From NCBI GenBank assembly GCA_004154925.1, contig QJNS01000135.1, positions 1-64,000 of the forward strand: DNA of 64,000 bases. The letters are read 5' to 3'. Positions 47,417 to 56,522 of the stretch are shown here, in pieces; position 1 is the first letter of the stretch; every line of letters starts with the position of its first letter. This stretch comes from Monosporascus cannonballus. Taxonomy: Eukaryota > Ascomycota > Sordariomycetes > Xylariales. The translations under genes and the position numbers were made by a program. A model generated the notes under the pieces. It had not been told where the DNA came from, made no database searches, and worked only from the letters and a program-made list of their open reading frames with translations.

Positions 47417-47791
47417 TGTGACGGCTATGCGGTTTAACCAACTATTAAACCTTAAGTCGACGGGTTTATGTTGGCAGGAGTATCGTGGGAATTTGAGCAA
47501 TAAATACAGTAACGTATTACGTCTCGTAATACCAAAAGTGTCTTAGGTAACGAAATATTATTGCAAACTAAAATTATCTAAATTATAGAATTAATAAACG
47601 TGTATATTTTTTTCCTTTTTAGCTTAATTATTCGTGATTATGCCGTTGGTAGTAATTACGATTATTTGGGATTACCCTTAATTATTAATAATTACTGGTT
47701 TGACAGTGATTACCGTTACGTAATACGGGAAGTGGCCCGTATGCTGCTTACCTGACCGTTTTTTGAGACCGGAGCCTGTCGAGTCGTAATA
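47417..47791 (-). repeat. Gypsy-4 left LTR (3' LTR, U3 type A)
   Basis: 375 bp, starting TGTGACGGCTATGCGG and ending GAGTCGTAATA on the plus strand. Its U3 resembles that of Gypsy-1 and of the solo LTR at 54015. Confidence 0.85.
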
Positions 47792-47877
47792 CGATCTCCC
47801 CTCTCCCCAAAATCTTGGCTTTAAGATTTCTTTTTTTTTTTTCGTTTGGTGAGTATCCCTTTTTTTTGCTCCCAATT

Positions 47878-48165
47878 ATGTCGTCTCGCATTTCCAAAAT
47901 TCGTTTACGTAAGCAAAAGGCGCTGGCTCGTTCGAAAGGCGTTACCATGGTATAACGTGGGCTCTAATTGTTGGACGAGTTAGAGGAATAAGAGCGTCGG
48001 GAACAGGAACAGTTGGAGGCTGCAGTTGCGGCTGTTACGTTAGCGTATGTCGCGGCCGATTGGCCCGATATCCCGGCTACCGATTGGTCGGCCGTTAATT
48101 GGGACGCGCCCATCGTTGTTAATGAAAATTCTTTAACAGACGTTGGGCGCCAGTCGGGTTTTTAG
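47878..48165 (+). pseudogene. Gypsy-4 antisense accessory reading frame, 96 codons
   Basis: Plus-strand frame opposite to gag-pol, from ATG 47878 (MSSRISKIRLRKQKALARSK) to TAG 48163-48165, with only three internal stops, all TAA. The middle is Glu/Gln/Ala-rich (ERREQEQLEAAVAAVTLAYV). The C-terminus holds repeated D-W motifs (ADWPDIPATDWSAVNWDAP) and ends SLTDVGRQSGF, like SLTGVRR in Gypsy-2. This stretch is much richer in G/C than the rest of the element. Shorter than the Gypsy-2 version. Function unknown. Confidence 0.65.
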
Positions 48166-51100
48166 CGGGTTCTTAGGTGTTTTCGAAATCCGGGTACTTT
48201 TTCTATTTAATTAGGTACTGGGTAAATCCGTTTTGTTTTTGCATATCGAAAATTTTTTCCATTTCGTATATTTATTCGTTTTTTATTTTTATGTCGTTTT
48301 GTACCGTATATACCTTAATTATATTTGCTGTTAATTTAAGTAAAAAAATAAAAAAAAATTAAATAAAATTTAATTTTTAATAAAATTATTAATTAATAAT
48401 TATTTTCTGAAGGCTTTTTTAATAATTTTATATAAACCAATATATTTAAAATTAAGTTTTTTGCTAAATTACTTTATTTAAATATTTTTAATAACGAAAA
48501 ACATTATTTCCCCTTTTTCGAAAATTAATTTTTTTATTTTTTTAAGTATAATATTTATTGATTTAATTTTATATAAATTTAAATTTTATTTTTATTTCTT
48601 AATATAATTATTGTAATTATTTTGATATAAAAACTATTTTGATATTAAATAAACCGTTATTACAGATTTCTTTGTAAATATTTAAAATAAAATCAAAATT
48701 TAAATTTATTAATTTTATTTTAATATTTTCCTAATAATTAATATTATAAGTTAATTATGCGGTTAGTAATTTTTTAACCTAATTACTTTATTCATAATTA
48801 ATATAATATTATTAGTAAATTTTTAAAATTTAATTTATTCGTTTTATTTATTTAAGGTTTAAATACGTTAAATAATTTGTAATTTAAGCCGATTTCTATT
48901 ATAAAGCCTTGCCAAAATTTAAATACCAATATTGATCCTTTATTTAATATAATTTTTATTAATAATTTATATATATTAAAAATATATTTAATATATATAT
49001 ATATATTAATTATTCAGTATTTATATTTTTATAATATAATAAAAAATAGAATATGTTTGTAAATCGATCGATAATTACGAAAGTATTATCGTAATATATT
49101 TTCGTAATTGGAGTTTTTAAAATAAGAAATTTAATAATAAAATTAAATATAATTAAATATTATAATTATTTTATAATTAGTAATAATTAAAACTTTTCGT
49201 ATAACTTATATTATCGTATTTCTATTTTGGCGCAAATATCGTATTATTATTTAAATTTTTATACCGTTAATTTTATTTTAAGAAAAGAATATATACGTTA
49301 AAATCGTTTTAAGGTTTTATCGATCTTTCAGTATTTATATAATTAATGTTCGTATATTTTTCGTATTAAATCCTTTTAATATTTTTTTAAAACTTATATT
49401 TTTTGCGTTTTTTGGGTTTTTTTTTGGGAAATTATCGTTATATTGTTAAATTTTCTAATATATGTTGAAAAGTATTATTTAAATTATCGCAATTTGTTAT
49501 AAACGTAAATATTTTTTATAATAATATCAAAAAGCATATGGCAAACTTTAACCAATTTCTTTTCGAAATTTGGTCGTTTATTTAATGTATTTATTTTGTT
49601 ATTTTCTGAACCTTTTTTATAAATAATAACGAAATTAAGTTCGTTAATTTTTTTTCGTATTTTAATTATTGTTTTATAAATTTTTTAATTATGGTAAATT
49701 AGGTAAAATTTTGATAATTCGTATAAACTTTAATTTGATATAAATCTCTTTTAAAAAGTACTTAAATTGTCGAAATATTTTAATAATGGCCATAAAATCC
49801 TTATTTAAAATACCGTAATTAAATTCGGCTTTTTTTAATTTATGTGAAGAAAATATAATAAGATATAATTTGCCTTAATTATTTCGTTATTTAATTATTA
49901 TACTTAACGTATAATCCGAAATATTGGTTTTTAATTTAACGGGGCGGTTTAAATCGAACATAATTAATATTAACTTATTAATAATTACATTCTTAATATT
50001 TTAAAATGTTTTTTTATATTTCATATCCATTTATTTTTTTTCGTAAGGTTTCTTAAAACTATAATTATTTTATTAAAGTTTAAAATAAATTTTCTGTAAT
50101 AATTAGCGAATTTAAAAAATACTTATATTTCTTTAATTATTATTAACGTTTATTATTTTATAATTATAACATTGTTTTTAAAAATTTATTTTAATATATT
50201 TTGAAATAATAATATATTTTAAATATTTTATTTTTTACTTATAAATTTTTTTTTTCGCATTAATAAATAATTTTACGTTTTATAAAGTTTAAAAACCTTT
50301 ATAAACATATTTTACGTATATTGTATTTATTTTTAAAAAGATAAAAATATCATCGAAATAATAAACAATGAAAATATTAAAATACTTTCGTAATATATAT
50401 TTTATTATCCGTTAAAAAGTTATAAATACGTTAATAAATTTTTATTAATATAAATAAATACATATATAATTTATATTTCGTTATAAAAATTAATTTTTAT
50501 TTATATTTTCTTTAATTTTAATAAAGTTATATTTATTTTTAAAATCGAAATTAATAAATTATTTTGTTTTATAAAGTTAATTTTTTATTTCCGTAATTAA
50601 AGGTAATAATATTTAATTTTTAATAATAACATTATTGAATTATCGATAAATAATTATAAATCGCAATTCTTTATCTTTCTGAGGTATAAAAAATATTAAA
50701 TATTTTACGAGTAATTTCGAAAATTAAATATATTTTTTCCGTAACAGATTTTTTAGGTAAATTTTAATAATACGCAATTGATTTTTATTAACATTATAAA
50801 TAAAATAAAAATTTATTAATAATCTTTTTTTGAAAAATATTTCATAATTTTATTTATTATGTTCTAATAGTTTTATATTAAGCTCCTTTCTAAAAAGCTG
50901 CTTATATGTACAGTATTATAATAATATATTAATTAAACGTTTTTAATTTTTTGGACTATTATTGTTTTTATTTTTCCAAATCGTTATTTATTTATTTTCA
51001 TGTCTTTTTAATAATAGTAATAATATGTCATATTTTTAATGCCCGTTTTTTTATATTTTATTCCTTTGAGTAATAAGGTATTTATCGTATTTTTATACTT

Positions 51101-53380
51101 ATATTCGTTATTATTATCGATCGAATGTTAAGATCTTAATTCCTTTTTTTTCGTTTATTAATAAAAAATAAAGTAAATATTATTTCGCTAATTTCGTCCT
51201 TAATTAAAACTCCGTATTAACGTATTTATAATAATCTTAAAATTATATTATAATTTCCAAATAAAACGATATCGAAATTAACCGTTTAATATTATTCTTT
51301 AACAAAAATCTTAAAGTAATTAAGTTTACATATAATGTTTTCGTTATTATAAACGAATTCCTAACCTTTGGTATTCGGTATATAAAATTTTAACTTATAT
51401 TTTTATAATACCTTAAATATATTAATTATATTCGATATAATATAATATCCGTCTAAAATTCCGCGGTTTATTATTACGGTATATTAATACGTTCTTATTC
51501 GTATATTTAAAATAATAAAGTTATTAACGTTTTTTATTATTATATTTAAAGCTTTTCTTAAAAATATTTTTTAATTTCTTTGAGTTTCGTTATTTTGTAG
51601 CTTTTTTGTAAGTACCTTTTTTTTAATTCCTATTCGAATTTATTAAGTTTTGCTTATATTTTTTTATTTAACGTATTAAATTATTATAATTATTGTTATT
51701 GCCGGCGTATTGGTTTTTTAAGTTATATTAATCATTTTTAATTTCATTATAATTCCTTATTTTATTAAATAAATGTTTTTTTATATTTGCGATTGTATCT
51801 TATTATATGTTATTTTAATTATTATTTTAAAAATCTTTTATAAATTAACGTATTTCTTCCTTAATAACGATGTTTTAAAGAGGATTTATAATAAATATCA
51901 ATTAAAAATAAAGATCCGTAATAGTTTTTTAATAATATTTTTTAATCGTATACAGGATTAATTTCTTTAATTTAATAATTATATTATCTATAATAACAAA
52001 AAGGAGTTTCCTATAGATATTCTTTTTTCGGGCCAGCTTTTTATTTCGGCCAGCTATTGGATATTTCCTAAGCTTATAATTCGAAATTATTAATATTATT
52101 ATTTATTATTTTTGTTATTTCCGGTACGATTTAGAAAATCGAATCCCTTATAGTACATACGGGTAATTCGTTCGTAAATATGTTATATTTATATTTCGTA
52201 ATTGGGATATTTTCGTCGTCGATAATATATAGCGTACATTTTGCCCTATCGATTAAGGTTTCCGGGATAGACTTTTTCTGTTTAGTTCTAATATTTGCGT
52301 AATTAATCTTATAATATTTCTTATTATGATAATCCCTGTTAAACTTTTTGTCGTAAGCCTAATGTATATTTTGTTTGAATTATGTTAATAGCTTTGTTAT
52401 TATTTCTTTAATTATTCCTGGATTATTCTTCCGGTATAAGGATCCAGTTATTCTATTGTAGTTTTTTGAGTTTTTTATATTTATAGGCCTTATGTCCTAT
52501 TTTGCCATAATTAAAGTACTTAATTTGGCTCCAATTTTGTTTATAGATAGCGCCGAGTTCCATAAGTCCTGGCGCCGTTCTATAAGAAGTAAAAGATGCG
52601 TTTCGTTTTTTTCCTTGGTTGGATTTATTATATTCCGAACGTAAAATATATTATGTTTTTTTCTTATCGTTTTTTAAATTATTGGTTGTTAATTTTGATT
52701 AGTTTTGCGATATATCGGTTTAAAGTAATTAGTTGCTTAATCTAAATAATGTTATTTTTTATATTACTTTTTAATCCTTTATAAAATATGTTAATAAAGG
52801 CATTAGTTTCGTTATTTTCTTATTCCGTTTTAATCGTAAAATTTCTAAAGATTACGGCGTATTTGGATAGGGGTTTTTTTATCGGAGTTATAAAAATTAT
52901 TAAGCCGTTAATCGTTTTTTATCCGGATTACCGAAATTATCGCATATTTTGTTTTCGAAATTAGTATAAAGTAAAAAGATTTTATTAATAAAATTTTCTT
53001 TATTCGGCTTTTTTATTTCCAAAAAGTATTTTATAATGGGCTTAAACCAATTAACCGTATTTTTTATTAGGTATGCTTTTATTATTAGGACTATATTCGC
53101 TAGGTTATTAAGATTTAAGAAACGACAGTAAATTCGTACCTAAGTTAAGAAAATTTAAGGGTTACTTTTTTTATTATAAAGTTCCGGCTTTTTAGGTTTT
53201 ATGCAGGCGAGAAAAGGTTAGGTAGGTGGCGTAGCCTTAAGATATCGGACTTTTTTTTCCAGTTCCCGAATTTAAACCTAAAGCTGCTAAATAGAGGTTT
53301 CCTAAGTACTGGTCGATATTTTGATAATGTTAAGTATTGTTCAGAATCTAACGGTATTACTGAACAAGAATTTGTAACAT
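48166..53380 (-). pseudogene. Gypsy-4 gag-pol, RIP-inactivated
   Basis: Minus-strand order chromodomain, integrase, RNase H, RT, gag from left to right in the window. The RT active site reads YFDD at 50349-50360. No long frame remains. Confidence 0.8.
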
Positions 53381-53752
53381 ATAACGAACTTACGGTTTAA
53401 CTAATTATTAAACTTTAAGTCGACAGGTTTATGTTGGCAGAAATATCGTGGAAATCTAAATAATAGATATAGTAATCGTATTACGTTTTTTAATATCTGT
53501 TAATTGCAAACGATTAATATTAATAAGTATTGCAATCTGGTACGATTTAAATTATAGGAATAATAAATGTCTTATACTTAATTCTTTTATCCTGTCAAGC
53601 CCGGCTTTATAGGCTTTATGATCGATCTTGTCGAGCTCAGCTCTATAGGCTTTATAATCGATCCTGTCGAGCCATTACGTGACTCGACCCATATGGCTTA
53701 GTCATTTTCCTATTGCGACCGTTTTCTGAGGCCGCAGCCCGTTAGGTCATAA
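53381..53752 (-). repeat. Gypsy-4 right LTR (5' LTR, U3 type C)
   Basis: 372 bp. Its U3 contains two copies of a CTATAGGCTTTATAATCGATC-like module beside TGTCGAGC, not found in the other LTRs. Ends GGTCATAACA. Confidence 0.82.
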
Positions 53753-54008
53753 CATTTACGTTAAACGCAAACTTTAAATTTGGAAACGTTTTCCATTGTT
53801 TCGAATTTTTAATCTTTAAAAAAATACAAAAAGTACGGCATAATTTCAAAACTAAAATCGTCAAAAATAAAAAGCAAGTTTTGCTGACAAATAATAAAGA
53901 AAATCTAACGACGACCTTTAACAATACGACTCGATAGCGTGAAAAACCGATAATACTTACGAAGAAAAATAAAATCGTAAGAGCAAAATTTGGAGAAAAG
54001 AAAAATCG
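53753..54008 (+). pseudogene. 3' tail of Gypsy-3 internal region
   Basis: Continues the Gypsy-3 internal sequence after Gypsy-4 and matches the stretch before the 3' LTR of Gypsy-1 (for example TTACGTTAAA and the AAATCGTAAGAGCAAAATTT-like tail). It should hold the 5' half of Gypsy-3's own antisense frame, which I could not read confidently. Confidence 0.6.
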
Positions 54009-54014
54009 TATTAC

Positions 54015-54390
54015 TGTTACGACCCAACAAGCTTCGGCCTTAAAAAACGGTCAAATAAAAATTACACGAACTATCCCATAAATTAAGTAACGGTAATCAT
54101 TACCAAGCTAATAATCAAAAATAATTAAAGGTAATCGCAAATAATCATAATTATTACCAGCTATATAATCATAAATAATTAAGCCAAAAAAAAGAAAAAT
54201 ATATACGTTTATTATTTCCATAATTTAAATAATTTTAATTTATAATAATAATTCGTTACCTAAGGGACCCTTGGTATTATGAGACGTAATACGATTATTA
54301 TATTTATTGCTCAGATTCTTACGATACTTCTGCCAACATAAACCCGTACGACTAAGGTTTAATAGTTGGTTAAACCCCTAGCTCGTCACA
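54015..54390 (+). repeat. solo LTR, 376 bp, TSD ATTAC (Gypsy family)
   Basis: TGTTACGACCCAACAAGC..CTCGTCACA flanked by ATTAC on both sides (54010-54014 and 54391-54395). Same family as the Gypsy-1 LTR. Confidence 0.92.
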
Positions 54391-54453
54391 ATTACGATCT
54401 GACAGGTTACGGCTTTAGGAAACGGTTAATAAGAATAATACGAACCACCTCCC

Positions 54454-54674
54454 TGTCATGTGTTGTTGAAGATCAGAGTGAGAGGAACAATACGGGTATG
54501 TTAAGGACCAGTCTGAAGCTTGCTCTTCTTCTCTGAGAGAGGAGTGAGCAATTATCTATAAAGCAACTACCCCGCATCTGCCTCGTAGCGATTGCGTAGG
54601 GATGACGTATAGAGTGCTTAGCGTCTCCTTTATGATGCGCACACTTCCTTAGCACACTTTCTTAGCCCCTGACA
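54454..54674 (+). repeat. solo LTR, 221 bp, TSD CTCCC
   Basis: TGTCATGTGTTGTTG..TTAGCCCCTGACA with inverted TGTCA/TGACA ends, flanked by CTCCC on both sides (54449-54453 and 54675-54679). Different family from the Gypsy LTRs, and base composition near normal. Confidence 0.88.
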
Positions 54675-54992
54675 CTCCCAGATTACGTAACGGATGCTTA
54701 ACAAAAATTTATTGAATACGAGTAATTAATACTAAGTAACTGTTTAGCAAAACCTTACTAAATAAACCTAAATAGAAATAAGTAATAATATTAAAATTAA
54801 AATATATACGTTTATTATTTCTATAATTTAAACAATTTCAATTTGTAATAAAACATCGTTACTTAAAACACTTTTAATATTACGAAACGTCATACGTTAT
54901 TATATTTATTGCTCAATTTCCTACGATATTTTTGCCAACATAAACCCGTACAACTAAGGTTTAATAATTGGTTAAACCTCCTAGCGATTACA

Positions 54993-55860
54993 GAAACGTG
55001 AAGAGAAACGTTTAAATTTATATTTTAAAGGTGTTTTTCTTACGATAAAAAGAGCCTTTGTTATTGCTAGGGTTTTAAAATTACTGTTGAAAAAAAAGGA
55101 AGCTAAAAAGAAAATCGATATTTTAAATGAAAAGCTTAAGCTTATTATGTGAAAAAATGGGAATTTTAAACCAGTTTTAAAAAATTAAACTTACGTTAAT
55201 TGCTAGATAAAAAGCTTTAATAGAAATGGAAAAAGAAAACCGATAAGCTGATAAAAGGTTAGAGTACAAGTATTAACTAGTAACGATATTAGAAAGTTAT
55301 TTTAAAGCTTAAATTGGTTTTTTTTGCTAAAACAAATTTCGAAGCTTAGTCGAGTATCGTAATCTAGGAAAATAAGGTTTCCGTATACGTTTATTACGCC
55401 TAATAACGTATACATAATTTTTATAATATATTTCGATTATTTTGATACGGGAATTTGCCGGACCTGAATACGATAAAGTCTTGTTAGTCGTATTTAAAAA
55501 GGGTAATTACAAAAAAGGGCGCCTCGAAAAGCCGAGTAAAGATTATACGGGCTTGGAAAGCAGTTTGAAAAAAGCTTCTACAAGAGAAAATCCAGGCCTG
55601 GATAAAAAGAATTTTTATATATGTACAAAAAATCATTCAGCTAAAGTGTTACGGCCTGGTTCCCCGTAACGTCTTCCAACATGTACTGGGAGTTCTAGTA
55701 CATATATACAGCTGTAAGCCTCAGGATGGTCGCCACAATTACGATCATTCCACCGATCTTTTGCCCTGGTGGCGTAATGGTATGGTGCAGCCATAACCTA
55801 AAGGGAGGAAATAAATATAAAGCAGGCCGGGAATAATTTCACAGTAATTTATGTGTTATT
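54993..55860 (+). pseudogene. Tc1/mariner transposase, C-terminal half
   Basis: Resumes after Gypsy-3 and can be followed through frame changes and TAA stops. IVI.ENKVSVYVYYAQ has the second catalytic Asp changed to Asn at 55371-55373. GNLPDLNTIKSC.SYLKR follows at 55449-55502, with the third catalytic Glu changed to Lys at 55476-55478. After a 152-bp insertion it ends with GGNKYKAGRE and a stop near 55833. With the N-terminal half, all three DDE acids are lost by G-to-A changes. Confidence 0.82.
55647..55798 (+). repeat. 152-bp LTR-like insertion in the Tc1 gene, TSD TAAAG
   Basis: Starts TGTTACGGCCTGG and ends GCAGCCATAACC, flanked by TAAAG on both sides (55642-55646 and 55799-55803). It separates IIQLK from GGNKYK of the transposase, confirming insertion. 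The 3' end lacks the canonical CA, so the exact family is uncertain. Confidence 0.72.
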
Positions 55861-55942
55861 CCTGACCCCCTGCTCTTTTTTGTTTTTTCTAGATTGTAGC
55901 GTATTTTAGCGCGGCCGAGAACTTTTGAAAGCTTCCTCTGTA

Positions 55943-56522
55943 TGCCCACAGATAGATGTCAGTATGGTGTAGTGAAAACATGCATAAACAGCCAATCACG
56001 TCATTAAAACGTAATAATCCTTACGTCGGAACTGAGCCGAGCCTGACGGCTGGCCTGAGCATTTCAGGCATCCATTAGGTATTGAGCGGAGTTCCGCCAG
56101 TTTGTGCCGCACTCCAGTTACTAGTGTCTTGAATACGTCGCAAAACGACAGTGAAGAACGCCCGCAGTGTTACGGGCTGGTGCCCTAGTAGGTAATCGGC
56201 GATCAACCGATTCCTTGTAACAGCTGCTGGCTGAGCCCCTGTCGCTGCAACGGATACAGGAAGAACCCGCAATCTGTAAGGGATGGGGGGCTGAGCGCCC
56301 ATTACTGCAAGGGATACGGGAGAGACACCCAAGGGATGCGTCGAGGGATTGGAACGCAAGCATAAAGCCCTTCTATTCTCCTCTGTAGTTGGAACCCTTC
56401 TTCTTTTCTCCTCATCTCGAATAGAGACAGTATTTGGCCAAACGTACGAACTGTACTAGGTTGAAGCCTTTCACACGCAGTCTCATACCAACTTAAGCAA
56501 ACATATCTAAGCTGTCTATTCA
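55943..56522. other. intergenic, no gene seen
   Basis: Normal-composition DNA between the Tc1 terminus and the membrane-protein gene. Short minus-strand frames at 56075-56523 show an imperfect repeat (GTGCCCTAGT / GAGCCCCTGTCGCTGCAA / GAGCGCCCATTACTGCAA) but no convincing product. Confidence 0.5.

Larger units (their letters stand above)
47417..53752 (-). mobile_element. Gypsy-4: Ty3/Gypsy chromovirus, minus strand, mosaic ends, no TSD
   Basis: 6.3 kb. The left LTR is 47417-47791 and the right LTR 53381-53752. The LTRs share their terminal parts but not their U3 modules (type A on the left, type C on the right). The flanks CTGTT and TTTAC do not match. About 260 bases of Gypsy-3 expected here by comparison with Gypsy-1 are missing. 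This points to recombination between two elements or a deletion at the junction. Confidence 0.85.
41437..54992 (+). mobile_element. Gypsy-3: Ty3/Gypsy chromovirus, itself interrupted by four insertions
   Basis: Inserted in the Tc1 transposase gene. The flanking 5-mers are GAAAG (41432-41436) and GAAAC (54993-54997), a TSD with one mismatch. The 5' LTR is 41437-41968 and contains a 150-bp insertion. The 3' LTR is 54009-54992 and contains insertions of 376 and 221 bp. After removing these plus one TSD copy each, both LTRs are 377 bp. Gypsy-4 sits near the 3' end of the internal region. Confidence 0.9.
54009..54992 (+). repeat. Gypsy-3 3' LTR (U3 type D), twice interrupted
   Basis: Begins TATTAC at 54009, resumes at 54391 after a solo LTR and at 54675 after a second one, and ends TAGCGATTACA at 54992. 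Without insertions it is 377 bp, equal to the 5' LTR. Confidence 0.88.
18641..55000. other. AT-rich block of nested RIP-degraded transposons
   Basis: Composition drops sharply to mostly A/T, with TpA very common and CpA/TpG rare outside a few spared patches. Long frames vanish. What reads as coding is broken almost only by TAA and TAG, and paired LTRs differ mostly at CA/TA and TG/TA positions. These are the marks of repeat-induced point mutation. Individual elements are listed separately. Confidence 0.9.
40705..55940 (+). mobile_element. Tc1/mariner element with terminal inverted repeats, split by Gypsy-3
   Basis: The left end CAGAGAAAGCTTTCAAAAG (from 40705) and the reverse complement of the right end CAGAGGAAGCTTTCAAAAG (from 55940) form an inverted repeat. 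It continues as TTCTCGGCCGC..ACGCTA for about 45 bases with a 2-base gap. TA follows the right end (55941-55942). Removing Gypsy-3 and a small LTR-like insertion leaves about 1.5 kb. The transposase halves lie at 40827-41436 and 54993-55860. Confidence 0.82.

Noticed and set aside
47678..47948. Minus-strand frames of about 65 codons at the Gypsy-4 left LTR
   Set aside because: They lie across the LTR and the antisense accessory frame and have no homologous counterpart in the other copies.
54473..54655. 60-codon minus-strand frame
   Set aside because: It lies entirely within the 221-bp solo LTR defined by the CTCCC duplication.
18641..55000. A giant Starship-type mobile element
   Set aside because: No tyrosine-recombinase (DUF3435) captain gene or cargo genes are visible; the block is fully explained by nested retroelements and DNA transposons.
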